From Lentisphaera profundi (lineage in GTDB: Bacteria > Verrucomicrobiota > Lentisphaeria > Lentisphaerales > Lentisphaeraceae), in NCBI RefSeq assembly GCF_028728065.1, contig NZ_CP117811.1, positions 2,232,001 to 2,296,000 of the forward strand: a stretch of DNA of 64,000 nt. The letters are read 5' to 3'. Shown here one piece after another: positions 1-9,362 of the stretch (the stretch's first letter is position 1; each line of letters starts with the position of its first letter). Position numbers and translations under genes: made by a program. The notes below the pieces were generated by a model that did not search any database, was not told the DNA's origin, and saw only the letters and a program-made list of their open reading frames with translations.

Positions 1-60
1 GGTTTTTAATACATGATTTATTAATAAAATCACTAAATCACATCCCACCTGTAGAATAGA

Positions 61-528
61 TCAATGGTTTTTTTCTAGATGCTTCAAATGAAGCCTCGCT
101 TTAACAGAGCCTAGGTCGGCGGCATTTTCCAACCATTTCTTAGTCAATGCTAAGTTGGGTCCTGCCCCATAATATCCATACTTATGAATCTGTGCCATTT
201 GAATGCACGCATCCTCATCACCTAACTCCGCTTGTGCCCGTATTCGTTCATATTCTTGACGACTCATTTTCCTGGTAACTAAGGCGTAATTAGTGACTTT
301 ATCATCTTTATAAAATTGACCACTCTCTTGGGAGCTCCGCATACTCTTTAAATATTCTTTACGTTGAGCTTCATTCTCATCTTCAAAAAGCTCAGCGTTA
401 TTTTCTTTAAATTCCTCCTCTGCCGTTTTTTCATTTACAGTGGACTCCTCGACAGCGGGCTCTTCTTCCGCAAGCCACGAACATGAACTAAAAAACAACA
501 CTAAAACGAGCAATATACCAAACTTCAT
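61..528 (-). CDS. Sel1-repeat lipoprotein
   Basis: A 155-residue putative lipoprotein. The N-terminus is a short hydrophobic signal ending in a lipobox (LFFSSC, Cys16), followed by a very acidic Glu-rich linker to about residue 60. Residues about 97-150 read as Sel1/TPR-like helical repeat (AELGDEDACIQMAQIHKYGY, then LALTKKWLENAADLGSVKA). Sel1 proteins are usually protein-protein adaptors, so I infer an envelope-anchored scaffold; no specific partner is known. It is transcribed away from the FtsK operon at 691, sharing about 160 bp of upstream DNA, so a link to that operon is possible but unproven. Confidence 0.75.
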   Translation of the reverse strand: MKFGILLVLVLFFSSCSWLAEEEPAVEESTVNEKTAEEEFKENNAELFEDENEAQRKEYLKSMRSSQESGQFYKDDKVTNYALVTRKMSRQEYERIRAQAELGDEDACIQMAQIHKYGYYGAGPNLALTKKWLENAADLGSVKARLHLKHLEKNH

Positions 529-690
529 AACATTCTATATCCACATATTTTTTTGCTTTATGAAAAACTTTGAACTTATTTATTAATATCACCTTCGCAT
601 TTAGCAAGTTTTAAGATGATTTTTTTTTATTCAACTGGAATTCTCCTCTCTCAATTACTAGCTTAAATTAAGGTAATCAAGGACTCCCTC

Positions 691-963
691 ATGGCTAAAG
701 CTTCTATCGACCCCTCACAAGTACGTGCATTCGCATCAGAATTGAAAAACTTTAATCAAGAACTACAGAACCGCATGCTCTCCCTAAGAGGCCGCTACAA
801 GGCCTTAGGGGAAACTTGGCAAGATCAAGAGCAAGTGCGCTTTGCTGAAGAGTTTGAACGCGCAATGAAAAGTCTTAAAAAATTCGTTGAATGTTCTAAT
901 GACCAAGCCCCTTTGCTTATAAGAAAAGCCGATAAAATTGATGAATACTTAAAACAAAGATAA
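691..963 (+). CDS. WXG100-like small helical protein (WxD variant)
   Basis: A 90-residue all-helical protein of the size of WXG100/ESAT-6 family secretion substrates. A central Trp (W43) lies where WXG100 proteins carry the WxG turn between two helices, but here it reads W-Q-D, followed by F51. There is no signal peptide. It is the first gene of a four-gene run ending in an FtsK/EssC-like ATPase, the usual context of WXG100 proteins. An AAGGA ribosome site lies just upstream. Family membership is inferred from length, helicity, the Trp turn and neighbours; Asp in place of Gly is atypical. Confidence 0.7.
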   Translation: MAKASIDPSQVRAFASELKNFNQELQNRMLSLRGRYKALGETWQDQEQVRFAEEFERAMKSLKKFVECSNDQAPLLIRKADKIDEYLKQR

Positions 964-965
964 CT

Positions 966-1433
966 ATGTCGAACAAAGCAAACATTAATTCTTTTGATGC
1001 TTTAGAACAATTTGCAGGGCACTTAAAAAAATCTCGTGAGCAAATCACTCAAGCCGCAAGTGAGATCCGCAACGAAATATTCCGTCGCCAAAAAACCATT
1101 CAAGAAACGCTCCCTCAACAAATTAACAAGCAAATCTTGCACTGCCAAGAACTCATTAAAAGCACCAAACAAAACTCAGGTTTCCGCCCATCGGCAGAAG
1201 CCAAGGAAATATTACAACGTGCCAAAGATAAACTCATTGAGCTCGACAAGAAAAAAGCTATCCTACAAAAGTGGCAGCAAAAGTTGCCCGCACTACTCGA
1301 ACCTCACCATGTACAGATCATTAAATTCCGCTCATACACAGACCTTGAAATCCAACGCGCAAGTGAATCACTCTTGCAAAAGCTAAAAACTCTCGATGAG
1401 TACACTCAAATAAAGGCTAAAAAAGAGCTATGA
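966..1433 (+). CDS. helical coiled-coil protein of the FtsK operon
   Basis: A 155-residue, highly charged, almost entirely helical protein with no signal peptide, membrane segment or recognised domain. It begins 2 nt after the WXG100-like gene and overlaps the next start by 4 nt (ATGA), so it is very likely translated as part of the same operon. Its helical layout would suit a secreted substrate, chaperone or structural partner of the downstream ATPase, but this is inference from context. A 116-residue reading frame in another register inside it is only a shadow. Confidence 0.65.
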   Translation: MSNKANINSFDALEQFAGHLKKSREQITQAASEIRNEIFRRQKTIQETLPQQINKQILHCQELIKSTKQNSGFRPSAEAKEILQRAKDKLIELDKKKAILQKWQQKLPALLEPHHVQIIKFRSYTDLEIQRASESLLQKLKTLDEYTQIKAKKEL

Positions 1434-1645
1434 ATTTCCTTACACACCGACAACATCTCCTCGAATTGAGCCAAATCAATCAACAAAAATGGCTCAAACT
1501 AAAAAACCATTGGAAGGATGACAAAGCCTTAGAATTTGATCGTATCTACCTCAAAAACTTTCGACGCCATTTAAACTTAACACTTGATAGCCTTGATGAA
1601 CTAGAACAAATCTTCCGACACTTCAAAGAGGAGTTCGAACAATGA
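1430..1645 (+). CDS. small WxD helical protein
   Basis: A 71-residue helical protein. W28-K-D30 followed by F36 gives the pattern W-x-D-x5-F, identical in spacing to W43/D45/F51 of the first gene in this operon, which suggests the two are distant paralogues or share a binding surface. It starts in a 4-nt overlap with the upstream gene and ends in a 4-nt overlap with the ATPase gene, so it is almost certainly a real coupled gene despite its size. No named family is recognised. Confidence 0.7.
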   Translation: MNFLTHRQHLLELSQINQQKWLKLKNHWKDDKALEFDRIYLKNFRRHLNLTLDSLDELEQIFRHFKEEFEQ

Positions 1646-4600
1646 TTTTTCCTCTAACTCCAGAGAAACTAAAGAAACAATTAGCTGAGCTTAATCACAG
1701 TCAAAATGAAGCTCTAATTAGAATTGAAAAGCTCAAAGATCAACAAGCGCATGACTTAGAGAACAAGCACCGCATTTTCAATACCAAAAATAATTCCATC
1801 TCTAATGACTCTGTGCAACAAAAACAAGCAATTGAAGAGCTGTTTAGAGATCAAGTTTTAACAATAAAAAGAAAACAGCAAGACGAAGTTCAAAAAATTC
1901 AAAATGCTCTGCGTCAAGAAGAAATGCTCATTCAAAATAAATACAACGCCATCGGAGATATTGATCGTCGTGCAATGGCAGATTCTTGTCGAGAGCACCG
2001 CGAAACCTGCGACACAAACGTCAAAATTTCCGATGACCAACATTCCGAACGAATGCTCACCCTTGAAGCGATGCATTCTTTCCTCGAAGAAACCACTAAA
2101 TTCATTAAGAAACATGGCCGTTTACAAGAGCCCGTCTTCACTGACGAAGCTCTAGAAGACCTCATACGAGACGATAAAGAATTCGATCGCGATCTAGCTC
2201 TAACAACCCTCATGTACGAAGATGTTTCTAGTAAAGTAGCACAGCTACAACTCAAGCTAAAAGACCTTAAAACGAAAATACAAAATAAACTCATTTTTAA
2301 GCTTTTTCAGATAATTAGCCCTATAATCGCCTACTCAATCGTCATCATTATCCACACCCCTTTACTTCTCTTTTCTTATAATTATAAACCCGATTTCTTT
2401 CCATTTCTATACCCTGCTCTTTCTGCGGGAATTAGCTTATTCATCCTCAGTTTATTAGTCTTACTTCGTAAACATCTACTAAATAAACTCTTATCTCAAG
2501 CATCCACTGCTCAAGCACAGCTTAGCCCCCTCTTGGTTTTCTGCCAAGAATTAGCCGTAAGTAAAAATGAATCGCGCTTAATTGATGCAAAGAATGGTTT
2601 TATGAAAATCCAAAAAAATGAAGATATTAAGCTTGAAGAAAAACTTCGCTTAATTGAAATTGAACAACTTGTTGAAATGGATAAAATCTCCAAGGGCTTC
2701 TATGAAAAAATCCATGAAATTGAAGCCATTGGAAATAAAGCGCTAGAATTAGTACTCAAAGAAAGGCAAAAACTATGGGATCAGCATGACGTCAATGCTA
2801 AAGAAAAAAGTCGTCAACTTGAAGAAGACCACACACAAAACATAATCAACTTTGAAGAGCAAGCTAAAACACTGCTCAAAGAACAGTCCGCTCTAGCTAA
2901 AAATGAAATTATCACCGCGTGTACAGACTTAAAACACAGTATCGAAGAAAGTCAGAAATTTCAAAATCTACTTTTCCCTAACTTTCAACAGGCCCAAGAT
3001 TCATGGAGTCCTCAAATTGATTTCCACAACCAAATAGCCTTCTCCTCCATCGATGTGCCACTCTATAAACAACTGAAATACCCTGACGACAGCTTTGTCA
3101 AAGAGCAATTGCCCGAGAGTATCACTGTCCCGACCCTTCTTGAACTCCCCAATAACGCTTCCCTTTATATAGATGCTGATTCTTCAAAACGTGCCCCTGC
3201 GCTACGTTTATTGAGTAATACACTCCTACGTATATTACTTACTATCCCCCCAGGAAAAGCTCGTTTCACTTTTATTGATCCTCTATCTCTCGGAGAAAAC
3301 TTTGCTGCTTTCATGCACCTCAACGACTACCAAGAGAGTTTAACTGGCGGAAAAATAAGTACAAAAACATCCGCCATTGATCAAGTCCTTGGCGATTTAA
3401 ATGAACATCTCGAAACGGTTATTCAAAAATACTTGCGCAATGAATATTCTAATATCTGTAAATATAACCTCGCTGCAGGTGAAATCGCGGAACCTTTTCA
3501 TTTCCTCGCCATTGCAGACTTCCCTTTTAACTTTTCTGAAGAAGCCATAAAGCGTCTAATTATTATCGCCCAAAATGGTGCTCGCTGCGGTGTATATCTT
3601 ATCATCCACCACAACCCCGATCACCCTATCCCTGGGGGCTTACGTGTGGATGAAATCAAAAATCATTGCATCTTTTTAGAACCTAAAGAGGATAGCTTTG
3701 AATGGCGTAAATCTCTCTTTAAGCAAACTCAACTCAATCTCAGCCCTGCTCCGGCACCAGAGCTCATGAATGATTTAATAAAAAAAGTTGGTTCAGCTTC
3801 TTCGGCCGCTTCTTCCGTCAAAATCCCCTTTTCGAAAATCCAAGAAAAATCCCTTTGGAAATCCAGCACCAAGAACTCTTTATCCGTAACGATCGGTCTC
3901 ACTGGCACACGTCATCAAGAACTATCTTTCGGACATGGCACGGCTCAGCATTGCCTATTAGCAGGAAAAACTGGCTCGGGAAAATCAAACTTAATCCACG
4001 TAATCATCACCAACATGGCTATCAAGTATTCTCCCGATGAGCTACAGTTTTTCCTAATCGATTTCAAAAAAGGCGTCGAATTCAAAAGCTATGCAAATGA
4101 AGCTTTACCTCATGCACGTGCGATTGCCATTGAATCAGATCGTGAGTTTGGCATTAGCGTACTCCGCAAAATTGATGAAGAACTCAAAGATCGAGGCGAT
4201 AAATTCCGCAGTCTCAATGCTCAAAACATTAGCCAATTCCGAGACAACTCACAGAAAACTATGCCCCGTATACTATTGGTGATAGATGAATTCCAAGAGT
4301 TTTTCACCGAAGATGATAATCTCGCAAAAGATGCAATCCTACTATTGGATCGCATTGTGCGCCAAGGCCGTGCTTTTGGCATTCACGTTCTACTGGGGTC
4401 ACAAACTTTGGGTGGCACACAAACCTTACCTCGCTCTACCATGGGACAAATGGGGATCAGAATTGCACTGCAATGTAACGAAAGTGATTCCTACCTGATT
4501 TTTAACGAAAATAATAATGCCGCCCGCTTACTTTCTCGTCCTGGCGAAGCCATCCTCAATAGTCATTCAGGTCTACCAGAACACAACTCACCATTCCAAA

Positions 4601-5448
4601 CAGCTTGGATAAGCGAAGATATACATCATAAAGAATTAAGTCGTCTTAGAAACAAAAAACATGGCCACCCATTCATATTTGAAGGCAATGTTCCGGCACA
4701 ACTAGAAACTTGTAAAGCCTACTTAGATGCCCCCGATGCAAATACTTTTTATCTAGGTGAGCCCTGTGCCATCGAAGATAGTAAACAAATCACATTCAAG
4801 TCATCACCGAGTCAAAATGCACTACTGATTACTTCTAGCAAAGAAACTTGCTTAAGTATTTTTATGAGTTCCCTTAGCTTAGCCAAAAAACACCACGTTG
4901 AATCACAATTCTACTTCCTCAACGGCATGCAGGATGATGAACAATACCAAGCTTATTTCAATTTAATAGGTAGCAGTATCAACACGGCTTATCCAGCTAA
5001 AGCTGAAGTATTAATTGACGATTTATATAAAATTTTGCAAAGTAGACAAGATCAAAATAACCCAAGTCCGATTTATGTTTTTTCCGCCAATCTGCAGCGT
5101 TTTAGACAGCTCCAAAAACAAGACGATTTCTCATGGGACGAATCAGAAAAGACTCCTGCAGATAAATTTGATGAGCTCATTCAACTCGGCCCAGAAAATC
5201 ACATCCACTTTTTCTTACATTGCGACTCTTTCTCCAGTTACTTGCGCATCCTCAGTAACAAACGTCTACAGGATTTTGATTATCGCATACTTACACAAAT
5301 GTCTCAAACTGACTCTTTATCCTGTATTGATAGAAGTGATGCCGCTAAGCTGGAACTACATACGGCTCTTCTCTACCAAGATCATAATGGTTCTATTCAA
5401 AAACTCAGGCCTTTTGAACTACCTGCGATCACATTTTTCAAAGGCTAA
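1642..5448 (+). CDS. FtsK/SpoIIIE (EssC-like) membrane ATPase
   Basis: A 1268-residue ATPase. Residues 1-215 are charged coiled coil, two transmembrane helices lie at about 218-245 and 254-275, and a second coiled-coil stretch follows to about 450. The C-terminal half appears to hold three RecA-like modules. The first (about 510-690) lacks a clear Walker A; the second has GKTGSGKS at 775-782 and Walker B ILLVIDEF ending near 884; the third (about 1040-1268) is degenerate. This one-active, flanked-by-degenerate layout resembles type VII secretion EssC/EccC motors rather than the DNA translocase FtsK, and no gamma domain is evident. It is the last gene of a four-gene coupled operon with WXG100-like proteins, so I infer the motor of an export machine. 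Confidence 0.88.
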   Translation: MIFPLTPEKLKKQLAELNHSQNEALIRIEKLKDQQAHDLENKHRIFNTKNNSISNDSVQQKQAIEELFRDQVLTIKRKQQDEVQKIQNALRQEEMLIQNKYNAIGDIDRRAMADSCREHRETCDTNVKISDDQHSERMLTLEAMHSFLEETTKFIKKHGRLQEPVFTDEALEDLIRDDKEFDRDLALTTLMYEDVSSKVAQLQLKLKDLKTKIQNKLIFKLFQIISPIIAYSIVIIIHTPLLLFSYNYKPDFFPFLYPALSAGISLFILSLLVLLRKHLLNKLLSQASTAQAQLSPLLVFCQELAVSKNESRLIDAKNGFMKIQKNEDIKLEEKLRLIEIEQLVEMDKISKGFYEKIHEIEAIGNKALELVLKERQKLWDQHDVNAKEKSRQLEEDHTQNIINFEEQAKTLLKEQSALAKNEIITACTDLKHSIEESQKFQNLLFPNFQQAQDSWSPQIDFHNQIAFSSIDVPLYKQLKYPDDSFVKEQLPESITVPTLLELPNNASLYIDADSSKRAPALRLLSNTLLRILLTIPPGKARFTFIDPLSLGENFAAFMHLNDYQESLTGGKISTKTSAIDQVLGDLNEHLETVIQKYLRNEYSNICKYNLAAGEIAEPFHFLAIADFPFNFSEEAIKRLIIIAQNGARCGVYLIIHHNPDHPIPGGLRVDEIKNHCIFLEPKEDSFEWRKSLFKQTQLNLSPAPAPELMNDLIKKVGSASSAASSVKIPFSKIQEKSLWKSSTKNSLSVTIGLTGTRHQELSFGHGTAQHCLLAGKTGSGKSNLIHVIITNMAIKYSPDELQFFLIDFKKGVEFKSYANEALPHARAIAIESDREFGISVLRKIDEELKDRGDKFRSLNAQNISQFRDNSQKTMPRILLVIDEFQEFFTEDDNLAKDAILLLDRIVRQGRAFGIHVLLGSQTLGGTQTLPRSTMGQMGIRIALQCNESDSYLIFNENNNAARLLSRPGEAILNSHSGLPEHNSPFQTAWISEDIHHKELSRLRNKKHGHPFIFEGNVPAQLETCKAYLDAPDANTFYLGEPCAIEDSKQITFKSSPSQNALLITSSKETCLSIFMSSLSLAKKHHVESQFYFLNGMQDDEQYQAYFNLIGSSINTAYPAKAEVLIDDLYKILQSRQDQNNPSPIYVFSANLQRFRQLQKQDDFSWDESEKTPADKFDELIQLGPENHIHFFLHCDSFSSYLRILSNKRLQDFDYRILTQMSQTDSLSCIDRSDAAKLELHTALLYQDHNGSIQKLRPFELPAITFFKG

Positions 5449-5547
5449 AGCCACCCAAACCCCTTGAACTAAACAAGTCATAAGCGTTGTATTGGGAAAC
5501 TCCGAAGCTATCTTTTCCAATAAAAATTAGCTAGGAAATATAAAAAT

Positions 5548-6591
5548 ATGAGCATCGAAGACTTCACATCCATCAAGCTTTATACCCTTAAAAATACGCA
5601 AGGCACTATTGTTAAAGTTACAAATTATGGTGCAATTATCACCTCTATAATCACGGCTGATAATCAAGGTGAATTCACGGATATTGCCCTCGGTCATAAC
5701 AGCCTTGATGAATACCTTACGGCTGTAGACAAACCTTACTTCGGCGCCATTGCAGGTCCTTTTGCCAATCGTATTGCCAAAGGTAAATTCACTTTAAATG
5801 ATAAAACTTATCAGCTTGCGATTAATAATGGTGAGAACCATCTTCATGGCGGAAATATTGGCCTTGATAAAGTTATTTGGTCTCCCACAGCAATCAGTGG
5901 AGAAGAATTTTCGGGACTCTCACTTTCCTACATAGCTGCCGATGGAGAAGAAAACTATCCCGGCAATGTCGCTTTCACAGTGGAGTACAAACTCTGGGAC
6001 AATAATGACTTAGAAATTTATTATCAAGCATCTAGTGATCAAGACACCTATATCAACCTTACAAATCACAGCTACTTCAACTTAAAAGGAGAAGGGCAAG
6101 GAGACGTATTAGATCATCTTGTGTTCATTAATGCCGATCACTACACCCCCACCGACTCTACTGCAATCCCCACGGGAGCCATTGTGGAAGTGGCAAACGG
6201 CCCTTTTGATTTCACTAAAGAGAAAGCTATAACCACCGATATTGATTCCGATCATGAACAAATAAAATTTGGCAATGGTTATGACCATAACTTTGTTCTA
6301 AATAAAAATACTGATGAAAAAATGAGTCTCGCTGCAAGTGTTTACGAGAGCCTGTCAGGTCGTTACCTCGAAGTCTTCACAGAAGAGCCGGGAATTCAAT
6401 TCTACACAGCAAACTACCTCGATGGCCGACTCGCCAGCAAGAATGGAGAAACTTATATTAAACGCGGAGGATTCTGCCTAGAAACACAGCATTTTCCCGA
6501 TTCGCCTAACCAAGAAAACTTCCCTTCTACACTGCTCAAAGCAGGAGAGCCTTTCTCTAGTAAAACAATTTATTCTTTCAGTGTAAAATAA
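5548..6591 (+). CDS. galM: aldose 1-epimerase (galactose mutarotase)
   Basis: A 347-residue cytoplasmic protein of the galactose mutarotase family, which interconverts alpha and beta anomers of hexoses. Family motifs are clear: the substrate loop GPFANRIAKGKF near 70-81, the acid His in NHSYFNL (H174) and the catalytic Glu in EEPGIQFYT (E280). The length is normal for the family. It lies after the FtsK operon with a 99-bp gap and is followed by a strong bidirectional terminator, so it is probably a single-gene unit. Its sugar specificity cannot be read from sequence. Confidence 0.92.
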   Translation: MSIEDFTSIKLYTLKNTQGTIVKVTNYGAIITSIITADNQGEFTDIALGHNSLDEYLTAVDKPYFGAIAGPFANRIAKGKFTLNDKTYQLAINNGENHLHGGNIGLDKVIWSPTAISGEEFSGLSLSYIAADGEENYPGNVAFTVEYKLWDNNDLEIYYQASSDQDTYINLTNHSYFNLKGEGQGDVLDHLVFINADHYTPTDSTAIPTGAIVEVANGPFDFTKEKAITTDIDSDHEQIKFGNGYDHNFVLNKNTDEKMSLAASVYESLSGRYLEVFTEEPGIQFYTANYLDGRLASKNGETYIKRGGFCLETQHFPDSPNQENFPSTLLKAGEPFSSKTIYSFSVK

Positions 6592-6730
6592 GTTTCTGTA
6601 GGGGTCGTTTCATCGTGACAGCTAAATACACACTCAGCTCCTTGGATAACAAATCCTAGTAGCACTAAGATACTTCTACGATTTTCTCCATTTATAAACT
6701 TTGTAAAAGTACTTCTTTCACAGGCACACA

Positions 6731-6760
6731 AAAGCCTTCAGCTAAGCTGAAGGCTTTTTT
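6731..6760. terminator. bidirectional intrinsic terminator
   Basis: A perfect 12-bp stem (AAAGCCTTCAGC / GCTGAAGGCTTT) with a TAA loop, running into a T tract on the + strand and preceded by A residues that give a T run on the - strand. It sits between galM and the convergent pseudopilin gene and can serve both. Confidence 0.88.
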
Positions 6761-6770
6761 AGTTTAAGAA

Positions 6771-7928
6771 TTATTTTTCAATAGTTTCTTCTACCATTTC
6801 TTCGAGTTCATTTTTTGTTGCGGCTGTAAAGGTCGCTACAACTACCACATCCTGCATATCAAAATAGGCTTTATTGGTATTTGTGGTCCCGAGTTCCATT
6901 AAAAAAATAACCTGATTATCTTCAAGAGTTACCCGACCATTTTCATCTATATAATCCGCTAGAAAATCCTTTACAGATAACTGCCCACTATAGCCATCTA
7001 AATTTGATACATAGTCGCCGTCACGGTATACCTGTAAATTATCCGAATTTTGTAAATTATTCGAATCATGAGCTGCAGAAGCATTCACCTGAATACTTGC
7101 TCCTTCACTGATAGTCAAAGACAAATTCAAGCCTTCAACTCCAACGACTTGATCGGTATGTTCATCGCCATCTTCATTGAGCCAATTCATCGGTGCACCA
7201 TCAAGATTAATATTTGATTTAACTGTATTCGATGAATAACCTGAACCTACAAGCTCCAAGACCACGTCCATATCTTCTCCTGCTACAATCGTGTTACCTC
7301 CACCTGGAGGAATTATAATAGTTGGAGGGACTATTGGAGCTTCCGTTGGAATAGATCGAACCGTTGGAGGCTCATTTGGAATAGATCGAACCGTTAGAGG
7401 CTCAGTTGGTTCGGACCCCCTAGACCTAGCAATTCCTGCTAAGTTATTGTCTCCTCCATGAAGATAAACAATATTATATAGATCATCATGGAAGCTTGCC
7501 AACTTATCGTAAATGACCATGTACTCTTCTATTGCTAAAGTCGACATATCCATGGCGTCTTCACTTTCTACCATCTTTTTTGTGGGTACTACGAAATATG
7601 AAGTATCAGATAAATCATTCAATCCAAGATCTAGGCGCACAGAATCTGATGGGCATATCATTATTCCATAATTCTCTTCATCTATATAAGCTTCCAAAAA
7701 ACTAAAATCGGAAAAACTATCTAGTTTTGGCATATCCATATTCAAATCTTTTTTGGCTACTTCTACCATTTGCTGAATTTGCTTTAATTGATTCAAGCAA
7801 GTTGTTCTTTTCGCTTCATCGCGAATGTGAATAAAACTTGTTGCTATTAACGATGCTAATATTGTCACGATTGTTAAGCTGATTAACATTTCAAATATTG
7901 AGAAATATTTCTTGTTTTGCTGTTTCAT
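6771..7928 (-). CDS. type II pseudopilin-like protein with proline-rich repeat
   Basis: A 385-residue protein with a prepilin-type N-terminus: basic leader, then YFSIFEMLISLTIVTILASL, in which Glu sits five residues into the mature protein as needed for pilin assembly. The conserved pre-cleavage Gly is not obvious (KKYF), so processing is uncertain. Residues about 170-215 hold a Pro-rich near-duplicated segment (PLTVRSIPNE, PPTVRSIPTE) and a PPGGG linker; the rest looks like a beta-rich globular domain. Large pseudopilin-like proteins are abundant in Lentisphaera relatives and their role is poorly known. AGGAG lies 6 nt before the start. Confidence 0.78.
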   Translation of the reverse strand: MKQQNKKYFSIFEMLISLTIVTILASLIATSFIHIRDEAKRTTCLNQLKQIQQMVEVAKKDLNMDMPKLDSFSDFSFLEAYIDEENYGIMICPSDSVRLDLGLNDLSDTSYFVVPTKKMVESEDAMDMSTLAIEEYMVIYDKLASFHDDLYNIVYLHGGDNNLAGIARSRGSEPTEPLTVRSIPNEPPTVRSIPTEAPIVPPTIIIPPGGGNTIVAGEDMDVVLELVGSGYSSNTVKSNINLDGAPMNWLNEDGDEHTDQVVGVEGLNLSLTISEGASIQVNASAAHDSNNLQNSDNLQVYRDGDYVSNLDGYSGQLSVKDFLADYIDENGRVTLEDNQVIFLMELGTTNTNKAYFDMQDVVVVATFTAATKNELEEMVEETIEK

Positions 7929-8456
7929 CCTAATCTCCTTTACTTTTTAGTAATGTAATCATTTTATCACAAATAATTTTTCACTAATTAAAAGTATAAT
8001 CACACCAGGAACTACACAAGCAATACGTTCAATACCGAATAAAATAATTAACATAAAACTTTTAATAACAACACTTTAAGGATTAATGGTGGTTTTTTAA
8101 TTTTTCATTAATACTCTTTATTGCCGTGTGAAAAAAATAACACCTCATACTGATTCAATAGCACCATGATTTTCTATTGATTCTATCAATCATACATCGA
8201 GAGGATTATCTTGGTGATTAAGCACTCAAAAACCACCCTATTGACCGATACCTAAATATCCGTAAGGATTCATTTATATTTACATGGGCGATGGTCCGTA
8301 CATAGAGCTCCCTCCTCCTAACTTGATTGATACTTAAGTACCAGTCTCTAAATGAGACTATTTTCATCAGAATTGTCACGGTTAGAATTGATTAAAATTC
8401 TTCCAGTCTTATTTGTGGGTTTAACATGCTGAAATTATATTAAGACGGGGTGAATT
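7929..8456. other. gene-free AT-rich intergenic region
   Basis: About 530 bp between a - strand pseudopilin gene and a + strand deacetylase gene. I see no convincing coding sequence or RNA gene. Two small hairpins are visible: AGTCTC-TAAAT-GAGACT at 8343-8359, followed by a short T stretch, and AGAATT-GATTAA-AATTCT at 8384-8401. Both could be leader structures of the downstream gene. It probably holds the promoters of both divergent genes. Confidence 0.5.
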
Positions 8457-9353
8457 TTGTTTAAAATTATTAAAGAGTTGGTGAGACAAACTAAGTCATA
8501 CGTCAATAGAGATGAACCGGCCTTATTAACATTTTTATTTCACTCGATTTTTAAAAATGAAGAAGAATTTCAGCATAAACTCATAGACCCTCAGCAATAC
8601 GTCACCCTCGATGTCTATCGCTGGTTTATTGAATATTTTTTGGATGCTGGATATAAATTTATCAGTCCTGAAGATCTAAAAGATTTATCGCCTGAAGGAA
8701 AATATATCTTATCTACTTTTGATGATGGCTATTTCAACAACACCTATGTTTTACCTCTTTTAGAAGAGTATAAAACCCCCGCCGTATTTTTTATTACAAC
8801 TGATAATGTCATTAATCAAGAATGCTTTTGGTGGGATGTTGTCTTTAGGGAACTGAGTAAACAGGGCTTAGAGCGCAAAGCGATCTCAAAAGAACAAGGC
8901 AAGCTAAAGTCTTTCAAACACCCAGAACTCGTGATTGAATTAAAAAAACGCTTTGGCGAGGACTGTTTTGTTCCACAGGGTGAGTTAGACAGGCCTTTGA
9001 CAATTAATGAACTAAAAGACTTTTCTAAGCATGAATATGTGCATATTGGAAATCATACTAAGAATCATTATATCTTGGATAAATACACTTATGCACAACA
9101 AGCTGAGCAAATCACAGGCTGTAGCCAATCGTTAGAAGATATACTAGGCTCAAAAAGTGAAATCATTGCCTATCCCAACGGCAATTATAATGAGGATACT
9201 TTGAGAGCCTCTGCGGACTTTGATTTTGGTATTACAGTAAAAAAACGAAAGAACTTCTTGCCCATTGACAACCCTTTAGAACTGGGTCGCCATGTTTTAT
9301 GGGGAAATAAGTCACTGAAGCGTCAAGGCGATATTTTTAGATCTAACTGGTAG
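8457..9353 (+). CDS. polysaccharide deacetylase (NodB-type)
   Basis: A 298-residue NodB-homology-domain protein, a metal-dependent de-N-acetylase acting on polysaccharide or lipid-linked sugars. The catalytic motif TFDDG is at 87-91 and the metal motif H200-x3-H204 (GNHTKNHY) follows. No signal peptide is seen, so it may act on a cytoplasmic or membrane-linked sugar. The start is TTG with GGGGTGA only 3 nt upstream; in-frame TTG and GTG codons at 8478 and 8481 are alternatives. It runs straight into a formyltransferase gene, a pairing typical of amino-sugar modification of surface glycans. Confidence 0.82.
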   Translation: MFKIIKELVRQTKSYVNRDEPALLTFLFHSIFKNEEEFQHKLIDPQQYVTLDVYRWFIEYFLDAGYKFISPEDLKDLSPEGKYILSTFDDGYFNNTYVLPLLEEYKTPAVFFITTDNVINQECFWWDVVFRELSKQGLERKAISKEQGKLKSFKHPELVIELKKRFGEDCFVPQGELDRPLTINELKDFSKHEYVHIGNHTKNHYILDKYTYAQQAEQITGCSQSLEDILGSKSEIIAYPNGNYNEDTLRASADFDFGITVKKRKNFLPIDNPLELGRHVLWGNKSLKRQGDIFRSNW

Positions 9354-9362
9354 GGATGCATA

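Noticed and set aside
1036-1386. 116-residue frame inside the second gene of the FtsK operon
   Set aside because: It lies in another frame of a coding gene, is basic and low in complexity and has no ribosome site; a shadow.
5015-5467. 150-residue frame inside the ATPase gene
   Set aside because: A shadow in another register of a long coding gene.
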